Shown here in pieces: positions 1-8,708 of a stretch of DNA of 64,000 nucleotides. A program made the translations under genes and the position numbers. The stretch comes from DASQZK01 sp963764345 (GTDB taxonomy: Bacteria > Bacteroidota > Bacteroidia > Bacteroidales > GCA-2748055). The stretch spans positions 186,001-250,000 of the forward strand of contig CAVXSF010000013.1 of NCBI GenBank assembly GCA_963764345.1, given 5' to 3'. How positions within the stretch are numbered: the stretch's first letter is position 1; each line of letters starts with the position of its first letter. A model generated the notes under the pieces. That model was not told the DNA's origin. It saw nothing but the letters and a program-made list of their open reading frames with translations, and searched no databases.

Positions 1-2
1 AC

Positions 3-335
3 AATGAAGAGCCGCTTTTTAATCGTTCAAAAGTGATCTTCTCAGCCTATAATGATGCTTTTAACGGGTCGCTAGGTGAGGATTTTATCAAAAAGGTGAG
101 TTTCGAAGGCATCACGGAGGAGGACCTGGAAATGATCAAAGAACCGTCCTTCCTGAATATTGCAAGACTTGCCTTCCGGTATTCAGACGGTGTGATCAGG
201 GGCAGTGCCAATTTAGCTCCCGTTGTTGATACAATGATCAGCGAACTCGACATTCCTGTACTAAAATATCAGTCACCAGAAGAATATATTGATGCCTATT
301 CCGTTTTTTATGATACTATTTTAAATGAAAATTAG
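3..335 (+). CDS. glgA: Glycogen/starch synthase, C-terminal part (cut by window edge)
   Basis: The frame is open at the left edge and ends at a TAG at 333-335, so only about 110 C-terminal residues are present. The segment (VIFSAYNDAFNGSLG, then AFRYSDGVIRGS and a tail with YIDAYSVFYDTIL) resembles the end of the short GT5-type glycogen/starch synthase found in Bacteroidetes, which transfers glucose from a nucleotide sugar to alpha-1,4-glucan. The order glgA, DUF4270 lipoprotein, glmS is common in this phylum and supports the call. The next gene starts 3 nt after the stop, so the two are probably co-transcribed. Catalytic residues lie outside the window; the assignment rests on tail similarity and context. 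Confidence 0.7.
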   Translation, partial: NEEPLFNRSKVIFSAYNDAFNGSLGEDFIKKVSFEGITEEDLEMIKEPSFLNIARLAFRYSDGVIRGSANLAPVVDTMISELDIPVLKYQSPEEYIDAYSVFYDTILNEN

Positions 336-338
336 AGA

Positions 339-1691
339 ATGAGAGTAAGATTCAACCGCTTCCCATCAGGAAGGATTTTTTTCGGAATCATAACGGCAGC
401 TGTCATATTCTTTTCCGGGTGTACAGAAAGCCCCACTTTCCTGGGCCGGGACATTCTTCCCACTTCCGATAACATCAACGTGAAATACGATTCCACCTCG
501 CTTATCAAAGCCTGGACAGTCTCATCCAAGCCTGCAGTAACCGTTAACAACAGTCGTTTACTCGTCGGAAGTACCCGGGATGACATCTTTGGATACTCCC
601 GCGCCCAGTTCATGGCTCCCCTGGTTAATGCTATTAACACAAATCTAGAAACCGGAAGGGAAATTGATTCCCTGATTCTTACGTTAAGAGTGGACACCAC
701 GTCGGGTGATGCTGTCGCCCAAACCATGAGGGTTTTTGAAGTGACACAGGAATTCAGCACAGACTCGCTGTATTACTCGGACCTTGATCCTGCCCAGTTT
801 TATAATCCGGTTGAACTGGGTAGTACCGTTTATCATCCGGGCACCGATACCCTCATAAGAATTCATATCACAAACCAGGATTACCTTAATAAGTTCCTGA
901 CTACAAATGATACCGTCTTTAACGATCCGGAAGATTTCCAGAAGATATTTAAAGGCATTTTTGTCAATACCGATCCCATTGTGGGTAACGGCGGGTCCAT
1001 AACCTATGTCGATTTCCTCGATGCAAAAAACAATTCCGATGGGGTTCACTATTCAGGAATGTGGTTGTATTACAAGAATGACAGCACCCGTGCACAATCC
1101 GATACCCTCCACATGGTTTACCCGATGCTCTTCTCCAACATCCTTGCAAGGGCTAACTTTTACACACATGATTATACCGGTTCGATGGCAGGGCAAAACC
1201 TGAACAATCCGGACTCAAACGATTCGCTTCTTTATATCTCGGCGATGTCGGGACTTAATGTTCAGCTCGATTTTACCGACATCAAAAAATGGCTGGACAG
1301 TACCAAGGTGGTAATTAACCAGGCTCAGCTCATTCTCCCTACTGAAAACACCAATCTTTTGGATACCCTCGCTTTTCCGGTGAAGCTGGTAATGTGGACA
1401 ATAGATGCAAGCGGCAACTACAACTATCTCTTTGATGATGTCACCGACCAGGGCTCTTCCGATGCCCAGGGCCGAACCAAAGTCATCTTTAATGGTTATT
1501 ACGATGGTATCATGGAGCACGCGTACGTGTTCAATATCGGTCGCCAGCTTGAGGGCTTTATCAATAAGGAAACGGATCTGATGAATTTTGTGCTTCTGCC
1601 TACACTCAACTCGCAGTCGACCGCCAGGACGATATTAAAAAGTCCTGGATCTTCCGGGATAAGATTAAGGATTTTCTATACGGATATATAA
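339..1691 (+). CDS. DUF4270 family lipoprotein
   Basis: The 450-residue protein starts with a basic segment, a hydrophobic stretch (FFGIITAAVIFFSGC) and a lipobox-like cysteine at about residue 30, so it should be a lipoprotein. The text following the cysteine (FLGRDILPTSDNINV, then repeated beta-rich segments with SLILTLRVDTT) matches the DUF4270 family, which is restricted to Bacteroidetes and has no known biochemical role. It lies between glgA and glmS with gaps of 3 and 5 nt, the usual setting for this family, and is probably in one operon with them. Outer-membrane or surface location is inferred from the lipobox only. Confidence 0.85.
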   Translation: MRVRFNRFPSGRIFFGIITAAVIFFSGCTESPTFLGRDILPTSDNINVKYDSTSLIKAWTVSSKPAVTVNNSRLLVGSTRDDIFGYSRAQFMAPLVNAINTNLETGREIDSLILTLRVDTTSGDAVAQTMRVFEVTQEFSTDSLYYSDLDPAQFYNPVELGSTVYHPGTDTLIRIHITNQDYLNKFLTTNDTVFNDPEDFQKIFKGIFVNTDPIVGNGGSITYVDFLDAKNNSDGVHYSGMWLYYKNDSTRAQSDTLHMVYPMLFSNILARANFYTHDYTGSMAGQNLNNPDSNDSLLYISAMSGLNVQLDFTDIKKWLDSTKVVINQAQLILPTENTNLLDTLAFPVKLVMWTIDASGNYNYLFDDVTDQGSSDAQGRTKVIFNGYYDGIMEHAYVFNIGRQLEGFINKETDLMNFVLLPTLNSQSTARTILKSPGSSGIRLRIFYTDI

Positions 1692-1696
1692 AGTTT

Positions 1697-3532
1697 ATGT
1701 GTGGTATAGTAGGTTACATCGGTGAAAGGAATGCCTATCACATCCTCATAAATGGTTTGAAAAGGCTGGAATACCGGGGATACGATTCTGCCGGTATCGC
1801 CATGATCGATGATCAGGTCAGAACCTATAAACGGAAAGGCAAAGTCAGTGATCTGGAAAAATTTGTAGATGGAAAAAATGTTGCCGGCACCATTGGTATC
1901 GGCCATACTCGCTGGGCAACACATGGTGAACCGAATGATACCAATGCCCATCCGCATTCATCGATGAACGGGCATTTCACGATCATCCATAATGGCATCA
2001 TCGAAAATTACACCACCCTTAAATCAAAACTTACTGACAGGGGCTATACCTTTCAAAGTGAGACCGACACCGAAGTGCTGGCCAATCTGATTGAGTACAT
2101 TTACGAGAAAGGTACCGTCGCTGCTGAAATGGCTATCAGGCTTGCCCTTACCAAAGTCATCGGAGCCTACGGCCTGGTGGTATTATGTGCTGATGAACCC
2201 GATACGATCTTCGCTGCACGAAAGAGCAGCCCGCTGGTACTCGGAATAGGTGACGGTGAATACTTTGTCGCTTCCGACGCCACCCCCATCGTGGAATTTA
2301 CCGACAGGGTCATCTATCTGAACAATGAAGATGTCGCCATCATCAAACGCGATGAGCTTATCCTGAAAACGATCCAGAACGATAAGCTGGAGCCGAAGAT
2401 TGAAAAAATCGATCTGGGCATCAGTGAAATCGAGAAAAACGGCTACGATCACTTTATGCTGAAAGAGATCTTCGAACAGCCAAGATCCATCCAGGATACC
2501 TTCCGGGGAAGGATCACCAAAGATTTTGCAGGAATACGCCTCGGCGGTCTGTTCAGCGTTGAGGATAAGCTTATCAAAGCTAAACGTATCATCATTATCG
2601 GATGCGGTACTTCATGGCATGCCGGAATGGTTGGTGAATACCTGCTCGAAGATGTAGCCCGGATTCCCGTTGAAGTGGAATATGCCTCGGAATTCAGGTA
2701 CAGAAATCCGCTTATCACCAGCGATGATGTCATCATTGCCATCAGTCAGAGCGGTGAGACTGCTGACACCCTGGCTGCCATTCATCTGGCCAAGGAATTA
2801 GGGGCTACCGTCATCGGTATTTGCAACGTAGTAGGATCAAGTATATCCAGGGAAACGCACGCAGGCGTTTATACCCATGCCGGCCCTGAAATAGGCGTGG
2901 CTTCTACCAAAGCTTTCACCGCCCAGGTTACCGTACTTACCATGATGGCCTTCATGCTCGGCTATAAGAGGGGATTTATGGAAGCTGTCCGGTACCGTGA
3001 ACTGATCAGGGAACTCTCCCTTATCCCTGACAAAATTGAGATGATCCTCCGGTATAACGATAAGTTCAAGGAGATCGCCCGTCAGTTTCAGAATGCCACT
3101 AATTTCCTTTACCTCGGCAGGGGATATTCCTTCCCCGTTGCCCTGGAGGGTGCCCTGAAACTCAAGGAAATATCCTATATCCATGCTGAAGGCTACCCTG
3201 CCGCCGAGATGAAGCACGGACCCATTGCCCTCATCGACAAAAACATGCCGGTGGTGGTGATCGCCACCCGTGACAAATCATACGAAAAGATCGTTTCCAA
3301 TATCCAGGAAGTGAAAGCCAGGAACGGCGTGGTTATAGCCATCGTAAACCCGGGCGACAAAATCATCGGCAGCATGGCCGATTATACACTCGAGATCCCT
3401 GATGCCAATGAAAAACTGACGTCGCTGCTCGCCGTCATTCCCCTTCAGTTAATTGCTTATCATATTGCCGTACTCAGGGGTTGCAATGTCGACCAGCCGA
3501 GGAACCTGGCAAAGTCAGTGACAGTAGAGTAA
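1697..3532 (+). CDS. glmS: Glutamine--fructose-6-phosphate aminotransferase (isomerizing)
   Basis: This 611-residue cytosolic enzyme converts fructose-6-phosphate and glutamine to glucosamine-6-phosphate, the entry to UDP-GlcNAc. It starts MCGIVGYIG, giving the N-terminal nucleophile Cys2 of class II glutamine amidotransferases, followed by RLEYRGYDSAG and the HTRWATHG motif. Two SIS sugar-isomerase domains follow, with SQSGETADT in the first and LGRGYSFPVALEGALK in the second, and the end DQPRNLAKSVTVE is typical of GlmS. Length is normal. It supplies the precursor for the UDP-sugar pathway on the opposite strand just downstream, and is the last gene of the glgA-DUF4270-glmS group. Confidence 0.97.
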   Translation: MCGIVGYIGERNAYHILINGLKRLEYRGYDSAGIAMIDDQVRTYKRKGKVSDLEKFVDGKNVAGTIGIGHTRWATHGEPNDTNAHPHSSMNGHFTIIHNGIIENYTTLKSKLTDRGYTFQSETDTEVLANLIEYIYEKGTVAAEMAIRLALTKVIGAYGLVVLCADEPDTIFAARKSSPLVLGIGDGEYFVASDATPIVEFTDRVIYLNNEDVAIIKRDELILKTIQNDKLEPKIEKIDLGISEIEKNGYDHFMLKEIFEQPRSIQDTFRGRITKDFAGIRLGGLFSVEDKLIKAKRIIIIGCGTSWHAGMVGEYLLEDVARIPVEVEYASEFRYRNPLITSDDVIIAISQSGETADTLAAIHLAKELGATVIGICNVVGSSISRETHAGVYTHAGPEIGVASTKAFTAQVTVLTMMAFMLGYKRGFMEAVRYRELIRELSLIPDKIEMILRYNDKFKEIARQFQNATNFLYLGRGYSFPVALEGALKLKEISYIHAEGYPAAEMKHGPIALIDKNMPVVVIATRDKSYEKIVSNIQEVKARNGVVIAIVNPGDKIIGSMADYTLEIPDANEKLTSLLAVIPLQLIAYHIAVLRGCNVDQPRNLAKSVTVE

Positions 3533-3542
3533 AAATTAAAAA

Positions 3543-3561
3543 AAAGAGAACTGAACTCTTT
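3543..3561. terminator. Possible bidirectional terminator between convergent glmS and rfbB
   Basis: A short inverted repeat, AAAGAG, 7-nt loop, CTCTTT, is flanked by an A-rich run on its left. It lies between the glmS stop and the rfbB stop, where both transcripts must end. The stem is only 6 bp and AT-rich, so this is a weak call. Confidence 0.35.
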
Positions 3562-3623
3562 CCTTACAGGATGTATAGGCATATTCCCCGTTCGAACGAC
3601 TTCAAATCTCCGTATTTTTTTCC

Positions 3624-4682
3624 TTATACCTTCTTCTTCAGATACATCTCCTCATAATACTTCTCATAATCGCCTGAAAGGACATGTTCCAACCAGGTTT
3701 CATTTTCGAGATACCATTCGACGGTTTTTTCGAGACCTTCCTCAAACCGGAGAGACGGTGACCAGCCCAGCTCTGTCTGGATTTTGGATGAGTCAATCGC
3801 ATATCGCAGATCATGTCCGGCACGGTCCTTTACAAAAGAGATCAACTTTGCGGATGTGCCGGTCTCCCTGGAAAGTTTGCGGTCCATGATCTCGCAGAGT
3901 TTATGAATAAGTTCGATATTTTTCCATTCGTTATTCCCCCCGATATTGTAAGTCTCACCAACGTTCCCCTGATGATAGATGATGTCGATTGCCCTGGCAT
4001 GGTCTTCAACGTAAAGCCAGTCGCGTATATTCTCACCCTTACCGTAAACCGGGATGGACCGGTTTTTTTTGATATTATTGATGGCCAGCGGGATAAGTTT
4101 TTCAGGGAACTGGTTCGGCCCGTAGTTGTTGCTGCAGTTGGAAATCAGCACAGGAAGACCAAAGGTATTACCATATGCCCTTACAAGATGATCTGATCCG
4201 GCTTTCGAAGCTGAATAGGGACTCCGGGGATCGTAAGGTGTCTTTTCCGTAAAGAAGCCCTCATCTCCGAGACTGCCGTATACTTCATCGGTGGAGATGT
4301 GATAAAAGCGCCCGGCAAGGGAGTTACTGCTCCATGAAGTTTTGGCGGCATTTAAAAGATTGGCCGTCCCAACCAGGTTTGTGTGGATGAATTCCATGGG
4401 ACTGGAAATGGACCTGTCGACATGCGATTCGGCAGCCAGATGAATCACCCCGTCGAATAGCCGGCTATTAAAAAGATTATTGACAAACGCCGGATCGACG
4501 ATGTCACCCCGGATAAAACTATAATTTGGTTCATCTTCGATATCCCTGAGGTTTTCAAGATTACCGGCATACGTCAGCTTGTCAAGGTTAAAAATCCGGT
4601 AGCCTGGATATTTCCTTACAAACAGCCTGACAACATGTGATCCGATGAATCCCGCGCCTCCCGTGATCAGTATATTCTGCAT
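3624..4682 (-). CDS. rfbB: dTDP-glucose 4,6-dehydratase
   Basis: A 352-residue SDR-family enzyme that turns dTDP-glucose into dTDP-4-keto-6-deoxyglucose, a precursor of rhamnose and other deoxysugars. Visible motifs are GGAGFIGSH for NAD binding at residues 8-16, the STDEVYG loop, the catalytic YSASKA tyrosine/lysine pair, and NYGPNQFPEKLIP. Length is normal. It is the last gene of a minus-strand run with galE and the Wbp-like genes; the gap to galE is 45 nt. The usual partners rfbA, rfbC and rfbD are not in the window, so they lie elsewhere or the product is used in another way. Confidence 0.95.
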   Translation of the reverse strand: MQNILITGGAGFIGSHVVRLFVRKYPGYRIFNLDKLTYAGNLENLRDIEDEPNYSFIRGDIVDPAFVNNLFNSRLFDGVIHLAAESHVDRSISSPMEFIHTNLVGTANLLNAAKTSWSSNSLAGRFYHISTDEVYGSLGDEGFFTEKTPYDPRSPYSASKAGSDHLVRAYGNTFGLPVLISNCSNNYGPNQFPEKLIPLAINNIKKNRSIPVYGKGENIRDWLYVEDHARAIDIIYHQGNVGETYNIGGNNEWKNIELIHKLCEIMDRKLSRETGTSAKLISFVKDRAGHDLRYAIDSSKIQTELGWSPSLRFEEGLEKTVEWYLENETWLEHVLSGDYEKYYEEMYLKKKV

Positions 4683-4727
4683 GATAATATTGATTTAGCT
4701 CTTCAACATCCGGTAATGGATCGCCCG

Positions 4728-5786
4728 TCAACCATTATTGTTTTCCAGAACGGTCCGGTAATACTTTTCCCAGTTCCAGGCAGATAGCAGGGTCTCTTCG
4801 AGCCCTTTCTTTGCTTCCCAGCCAAGTTCAGTATTGGCAAAAGTTGTGTCGGCAAAAACCTGCTCCACATCTCCGGCTCTTCTCGGGGCAATCTTATAGT
4901 TTACTTTCACGCCTGTGGCTTTCTCAAAAGTCCGGATCACCTCCAAAACGGAATTCCCCTTGCCGGTACCGAGATTAAAAACTTCATAGGGGTTTTTATT
5001 TTTGTTTTCAAGTAACCGGCGGATGGCCACAACATGAGCCCTGGCCAGATCGACGACATTGATATAATCTCTTACGGCAGAGCCGTCGGGCGTGTTATAA
5101 TCGTCGCCGAAAACCCTCATTTCTTTTCGCAATCCCAGAGCCGTTTGGGTGATGAACGGGACCAGGTTATTCGGTACGCCGAGAGGCAGCTCACCAATGA
5201 GCGCTGACGGGTGGGCACCGATGGGGTTGAAGTACCGCAAGGAGATGATCTTCAGGAAGTCGTGGACATGTACGGTATCCCTCAGTATCTCCTCCGAGAT
5301 TTGTTTGGTGTTGCCATACGGTGAATTTGCCTTCTTTACGGGTGCCTGCTCGGTCACCGGCAGTTCATCGGGTTCACCGTAAACCGTACACGATGAGCTG
5401 AAAACCAAGGGGGCAACGGAGCACCTGATCATATTTTCAAGCAGGTTGATCAGGGAAGTGATATTGTTATAATAATATTTCAGGGGAAATTCTACCGATT
5501 CGCCCACAGCCTTGTAAGCCGCAAAATGAATGACGGCCTCAATTTCAGGATAGGTGTCAAAAAGTGTGTTAACCCGTTTTGTACGGGTAAGATCAATTTC
5601 TTCAAAAAAAGGTCTCTGGCCGGTTATTTTTTCAATCCCATCGAGTACCTCAATTTTGGAATTGGACAGATTATCCACGATCAGGACATTGTAACCGGCG
5701 TCCATAAGCTCAACGACAGTGTGAGATCCGATATAGCCGGTACCTCCGGTGACAAGAACTAAATTTTTTATTGTCTTTTTACTCAT
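4728..5786 (-). CDS. galE: UDP-glucose 4-epimerase
   Basis: An extended SDR enzyme interconverting UDP-glucose and UDP-galactose (or the N-acetylated forms). It shows GGTGYIGSH near the N-terminus, SSSCTVYGEP, the catalytic YGNTK, and the GALPLGVPNNL-like region followed by FGDDYNTPDGSAVRDY typical of GalE. I chose ATG at 5786 (MSKKTIKNL) because the frame upstream of it carries no family sequence. It lies between the WbpA-like gene and rfbB in a minus-strand operon. Whether it acts on UDP-Glc or UDP-GlcNAc cannot be told from sequence alone. Confidence 0.93.
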   Translation of the reverse strand: MSKKTIKNLVLVTGGTGYIGSHTVVELMDAGYNVLIVDNLSNSKIEVLDGIEKITGQRPFFEEIDLTRTKRVNTLFDTYPEIEAVIHFAAYKAVGESVEFPLKYYYNNITSLINLLENMIRCSVAPLVFSSSCTVYGEPDELPVTEQAPVKKANSPYGNTKQISEEILRDTVHVHDFLKIISLRYFNPIGAHPSALIGELPLGVPNNLVPFITQTALGLRKEMRVFGDDYNTPDGSAVRDYINVVDLARAHVVAIRRLLENKNKNPYEVFNLGTGKGNSVLEVIRTFEKATGVKVNYKIAPRRAGDVEQVFADTTFANTELGWEAKKGLEETLLSAWNWEKYYRTVLENNNG

Positions 5787-5853
5787 CGTATTCGTTTTAG
5801 GTATTCCTGAATAAATCATATACAGGAACAAAGGCTTCTATCAAGGTAAATTG

Positions 5854-7143
5854 TCAGAGGCTCCAGTAGATCATTTTTTTAATTCTGTTCCGGAATATGC
5901 CTTTCAGATCTACCAGGACCGCATCTTCCCGTGTGATTTCATTAAAATATTTTTCATCCAGGCTCTTGTATTCATCATGCCCGACAGCAATGACAACGGC
6001 ATCATATCCCGGGTTGATGGTTTCAGAAAGATCGAGTCCGTACTCTTTTTTCACTTCCTCCGGCTCAGCATGAGGATCGACAACATCCACATTCAGGCCG
6101 AAGTCTTTCAGCTCGTGCACAACATCGACAACCTTGGAATTTCGTATGTCGCTCACATTTTCCTTGAAGGTAATGCCCAGAACCAGGACTTTGGCTTGTT
6201 TGGGATTCTTATTCAGGAAGATCAGTTTTTGCACCAACTGTTTGGCTACATATGCTCCCATATTGTCGTTTATGGCTCTCCCGGCCGTAATTATCTGGGC
6301 ATGGTGACCAAAGCGGGCCGATTTATAGGTCAGGTAATACGGATCGACTCCAATGCAATGCCCTCCGACCAGCCCCGGGTAAAACTTCAGGAAATTCCAT
6401 TTCGTGCCAGCAGCATCGAGAACTTCATAGGTATTTATATCCATTTTGTTAAAAATCATCGACAATTCATTCATGAAGGCAATATTGATATCCCTCTGGG
6501 TATTTTCAATGATCTTGGCTGCTTCCGCCACCTTGATGGAGCTGGCACGGTGTACCCCTGCTACGATGATCAGCTCATAGAGTTTCGCGATCTCTTCGGC
6601 TGACTGAGGGTCGCAGCCCGAGGTAACCTTGGTGATCCGGGTAAGGGTATGTTCCTTATCGCCGGGGTTAATCCGCTCCGGTGAGAATCCAACCTTGAAC
6701 TGCTCAATAAATTTGAGTCCGGACTTCTTTTCGAGGAGCGGGATACAATCTTCCTCAGTGCATCCGGGGTATACGGTCGATTCATATACCACATAATCCC
6801 CTTCCTTGAGTGCACTGCCGACGGTTTCCGTAGCACTGAGCAGCGGCTTCAGGTCAGGATTCTTGTACTCGTCGATAGGGGTAGGAACCGCTACGATAAA
6901 AAATCTGGCCTCCCTGAGATCCTCCGGATCTGTAGTGAACGTTATATCACAGTTATCGAATGCCGCTGTATCGATCTCGTTGCTGGGGTCTATGTGACGG
7001 TTCATAAGATTAATCCTGTCCTGACGAATGTCAAAACCGATGACAGAGACTTTACGGGCAAATTCAAGAGCTATGGGAAGGCCTACATAACCAAGCCCAA
7101 TAACGGCGATCTTGTACTGTTTTTCAAGGATTTCCTGGTACAT
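5854..7143 (-). CDS. wbpA: Nucleotide sugar 6-dehydrogenase, WbpA/TviB type (UDP-GlcNAc or UDP-GalNAc)
   Basis: A 429-residue UDP-glucose/GDP-mannose dehydrogenase family enzyme. It has the Rossmann motif IGLGYVGLP near residue 16, the substrate segment VPTPIDEYKNPDL, ESTVYPG, SPERINPGD, and the active-site loop GGHCIGVDPYYL with its catalytic cysteine. These residues fit oxidation of the C6 hydroxyl of a UDP-N-acetylhexosamine to a uronic acid. The gene is followed upstream in the operon by WbpB-, WbpD- and WbpE-like genes, so UDP-GlcNAc is the likely substrate and UDP-GlcNAcA the product. TviB/WbpO-type activity on other epimers remains possible. The gap to the WbpB gene is 5 nt. Confidence 0.9.
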   Translation of the reverse strand: MYQEILEKQYKIAVIGLGYVGLPIALEFARKVSVIGFDIRQDRINLMNRHIDPSNEIDTAAFDNCDITFTTDPEDLREARFFIVAVPTPIDEYKNPDLKPLLSATETVGSALKEGDYVVYESTVYPGCTEEDCIPLLEKKSGLKFIEQFKVGFSPERINPGDKEHTLTRITKVTSGCDPQSAEEIAKLYELIIVAGVHRASSIKVAEAAKIIENTQRDINIAFMNELSMIFNKMDINTYEVLDAAGTKWNFLKFYPGLVGGHCIGVDPYYLTYKSARFGHHAQIITAGRAINDNMGAYVAKQLVQKLIFLNKNPKQAKVLVLGITFKENVSDIRNSKVVDVVHELKDFGLNVDVVDPHAEPEEVKKEYGLDLSETINPGYDAVVIAVGHDEYKSLDEKYFNEITREDAVLVDLKGIFRNRIKKMIYWSL

Positions 7144-7148
7144 ATTGA

Positions 7149-8114
7149 TTATTTTGAGAAGTTTTTTGCAAAAGGATGATAGTCGCCTTTGAGACCTACA
7201 GGTACCGAATTGCGAATGGCATAAACCATCTCGATGGACATCCTGGCATCTTCGAGACCAAAACCGTTACCTTTCAGGATCTGCTCATACGTAGTGGTAT
7301 GAAGGTCTGTAAACCCTCCGCTGAATTCAATCTCTTCTCCATCCACGATAATGGAACGGTAAGTGCGCTGACCTTTCATCTGAATATCCGCCGGAATATC
7401 ATTATAGTCGATGCTGAGAAACCAGCGTACTCTTGCTTTTTCAAGCAGAAGATAGCCGGCAGCCTTATCATCCTGAAGGATCTGAACAACATTTTCCTTC
7501 ACATTTCCAAAGATCCATCCCAGCATGTCGAAAAAATGAACTCCGATATTGGTGGCCACGCCTCCCGATTTATGGACATCCCCCTTCCATGAAAAATAAT
7601 ACCAGTTCCCCCTGCTGGTGATATAGGAAAGATCTATATCATACATTTTACCTGACGGACCGTTTTTGATCTTTTCCCTGAGTGCTACAATAGAAGGATG
7701 GTAACGCAGCTGCAGAATATTAAAAACTTTCCTGCCGGTCTGTTCCTCAAATTCAAGAAGAGCATCGATATTCCAGGGATTCAAAACCACCGGCTTCTCA
7801 CAGATGGCATCAGCACCACTCCTGAGAGCGAAACGGATGTGCGAATCATGAAGATAATTTGGTGAACAGATACTTACAAAATCCACCTGTGTTCCTTCCC
7901 TCCGAAGTTTATCGATATGCCGGTCAAAACGTTCAAATTCAACAAAAAAGTCAGAATCGGGAAAGTACGTATCAATAAAGCCGACACTGTCGAATTTATC
8001 CAGAGCCGCCACAAGATTATTGCCCGTATCCTTTATCGCTTTCAGATGCCTGATGGCTATATAACCGGCAATGCCTATTAATGCAAAATTCTTAACTTCA
8101 GTGTTTTCAGCCAT
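7149..8114 (-). CDS. wbpB: Gfo/Idh/MocA oxidoreductase, WbpB-like UDP-GlcNAcA 3-dehydrogenase
   Basis: A 321-residue NAD-dependent oxidoreductase with the N-terminal motif LIGIAGYIAIRH that is characteristic of WbpB-type enzymes, VSICSPNYLH, and the conserved CEKP lysine. WbpB oxidises the 3-hydroxyl of UDP-N-acetylglucosaminuronic acid so that an aminotransferase can add nitrogen there. Placement 3 nt downstream of the acetyltransferase gene and 5 nt upstream of the dehydrogenase gene supports that role. Length is typical. Confidence 0.88.
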   Translation of the reverse strand: MAENTEVKNFALIGIAGYIAIRHLKAIKDTGNNLVAALDKFDSVGFIDTYFPDSDFFVEFERFDRHIDKLRREGTQVDFVSICSPNYLHDSHIRFALRSGADAICEKPVVLNPWNIDALLEFEEQTGRKVFNILQLRYHPSIVALREKIKNGPSGKMYDIDLSYITSRGNWYYFSWKGDVHKSGGVATNIGVHFFDMLGWIFGNVKENVVQILQDDKAAGYLLLEKARVRWFLSIDYNDIPADIQMKGQRTYRSIIVDGEEIEFSGGFTDLHTTTYEQILKGNGFGLEDARMSIEMVYAIRNSVPVGLKGDYHPFAKNFSK

Positions 8115-8117
8115 TTT

Positions 8118-8708
8118 TCAGTCGATCTTTGTTACTTGATTGTTGTTAAGCTTATATTTTTCACCACTCTCCGGACAAACCGCGATACCTGAAGAATCGA
8201 ATGTCAATTTGTGACCGTATTCACTTATCCAACCTGTTTGCCTGGCCGGATTGCCAATCACCAGGGCGTAATCCTTTACCTCTTTGGTCACAACCGCCCC
8301 GGCCCCTACGAAAGCAAACCGCCCTATAACATTTCCGCAGACAACCGTGGCATTTGCCCCGACCGTTGCCCCCTGCTTTACGAGCGTAGTCAGGTACTTA
8401 TCCTTCCTGACAATGGCACTCCTTGGGTTGACAACATTCGTGAATACCATCGACGGCCCCAGAAAAACATCATCTTCACATTTTACCCCGGTGTACACCG
8501 AAACGTTGTTCTGGATTTTTACATTGTTGCCGAGAACCACTCCGGAAGATATGACTACGTTTTGTCCGAAGTTGCAACGTTCTCCGATAATACATCCCGG
8601 CATCACATGAGTGAAATGCCATATTTTTGTTCCCCGTCCAATGGTGCAGCCTTCGTCAATAACGGCTGTTTCGTGGGCAAAGTAGTCATTTTCAGGCATA
8701 AAAGTCAA
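8118..8708 (-). CDS. wbpD: UDP-3-amino-sugar N-acetyltransferase, WbpD-like hexapeptide protein
   Basis: A 196-residue left-handed beta-helix acyltransferase. Hexapeptide turns run from GCTIGRGTKIWHF through IIGERCNFGQN, VSVYTGVKCEDDVF, GATVGANATVV and GAGAVVTKEV, and the tail NPARQTGWISEYG is typical of WbpD/WlbB proteins that acetylate the 3-amino group of UDP-GlcNAc(3NH2)A with acetyl-CoA. Its start overlaps the stop of the aminotransferase gene by 4 nt, a sign of translational coupling. An alternative start three codons in (MPENDYF) is equally plausible. Confidence 0.9.
   Translation of the reverse strand: MTFMPENDYFAHETAVIDEGCTIGRGTKIWHFTHVMPGCIIGERCNFGQNVVISSGVVLGNNVKIQNNVSVYTGVKCEDDVFLGPSMVFTNVVNPRSAIVRKDKYLTTLVKQGATVGANATVVCGNVIGRFAFVGAGAVVTKEVKDYALVIGNPARQTGWISEYGHKLTFDSSGIAVCPESGEKYKLNNNQVTKID

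Noticed and set aside
5851..6603. A 250-codon plus-strand frame opposite the nucleotide-sugar dehydrogenase
   Set aside because: It is antisense to a clear family protein and shows no domain of its own.
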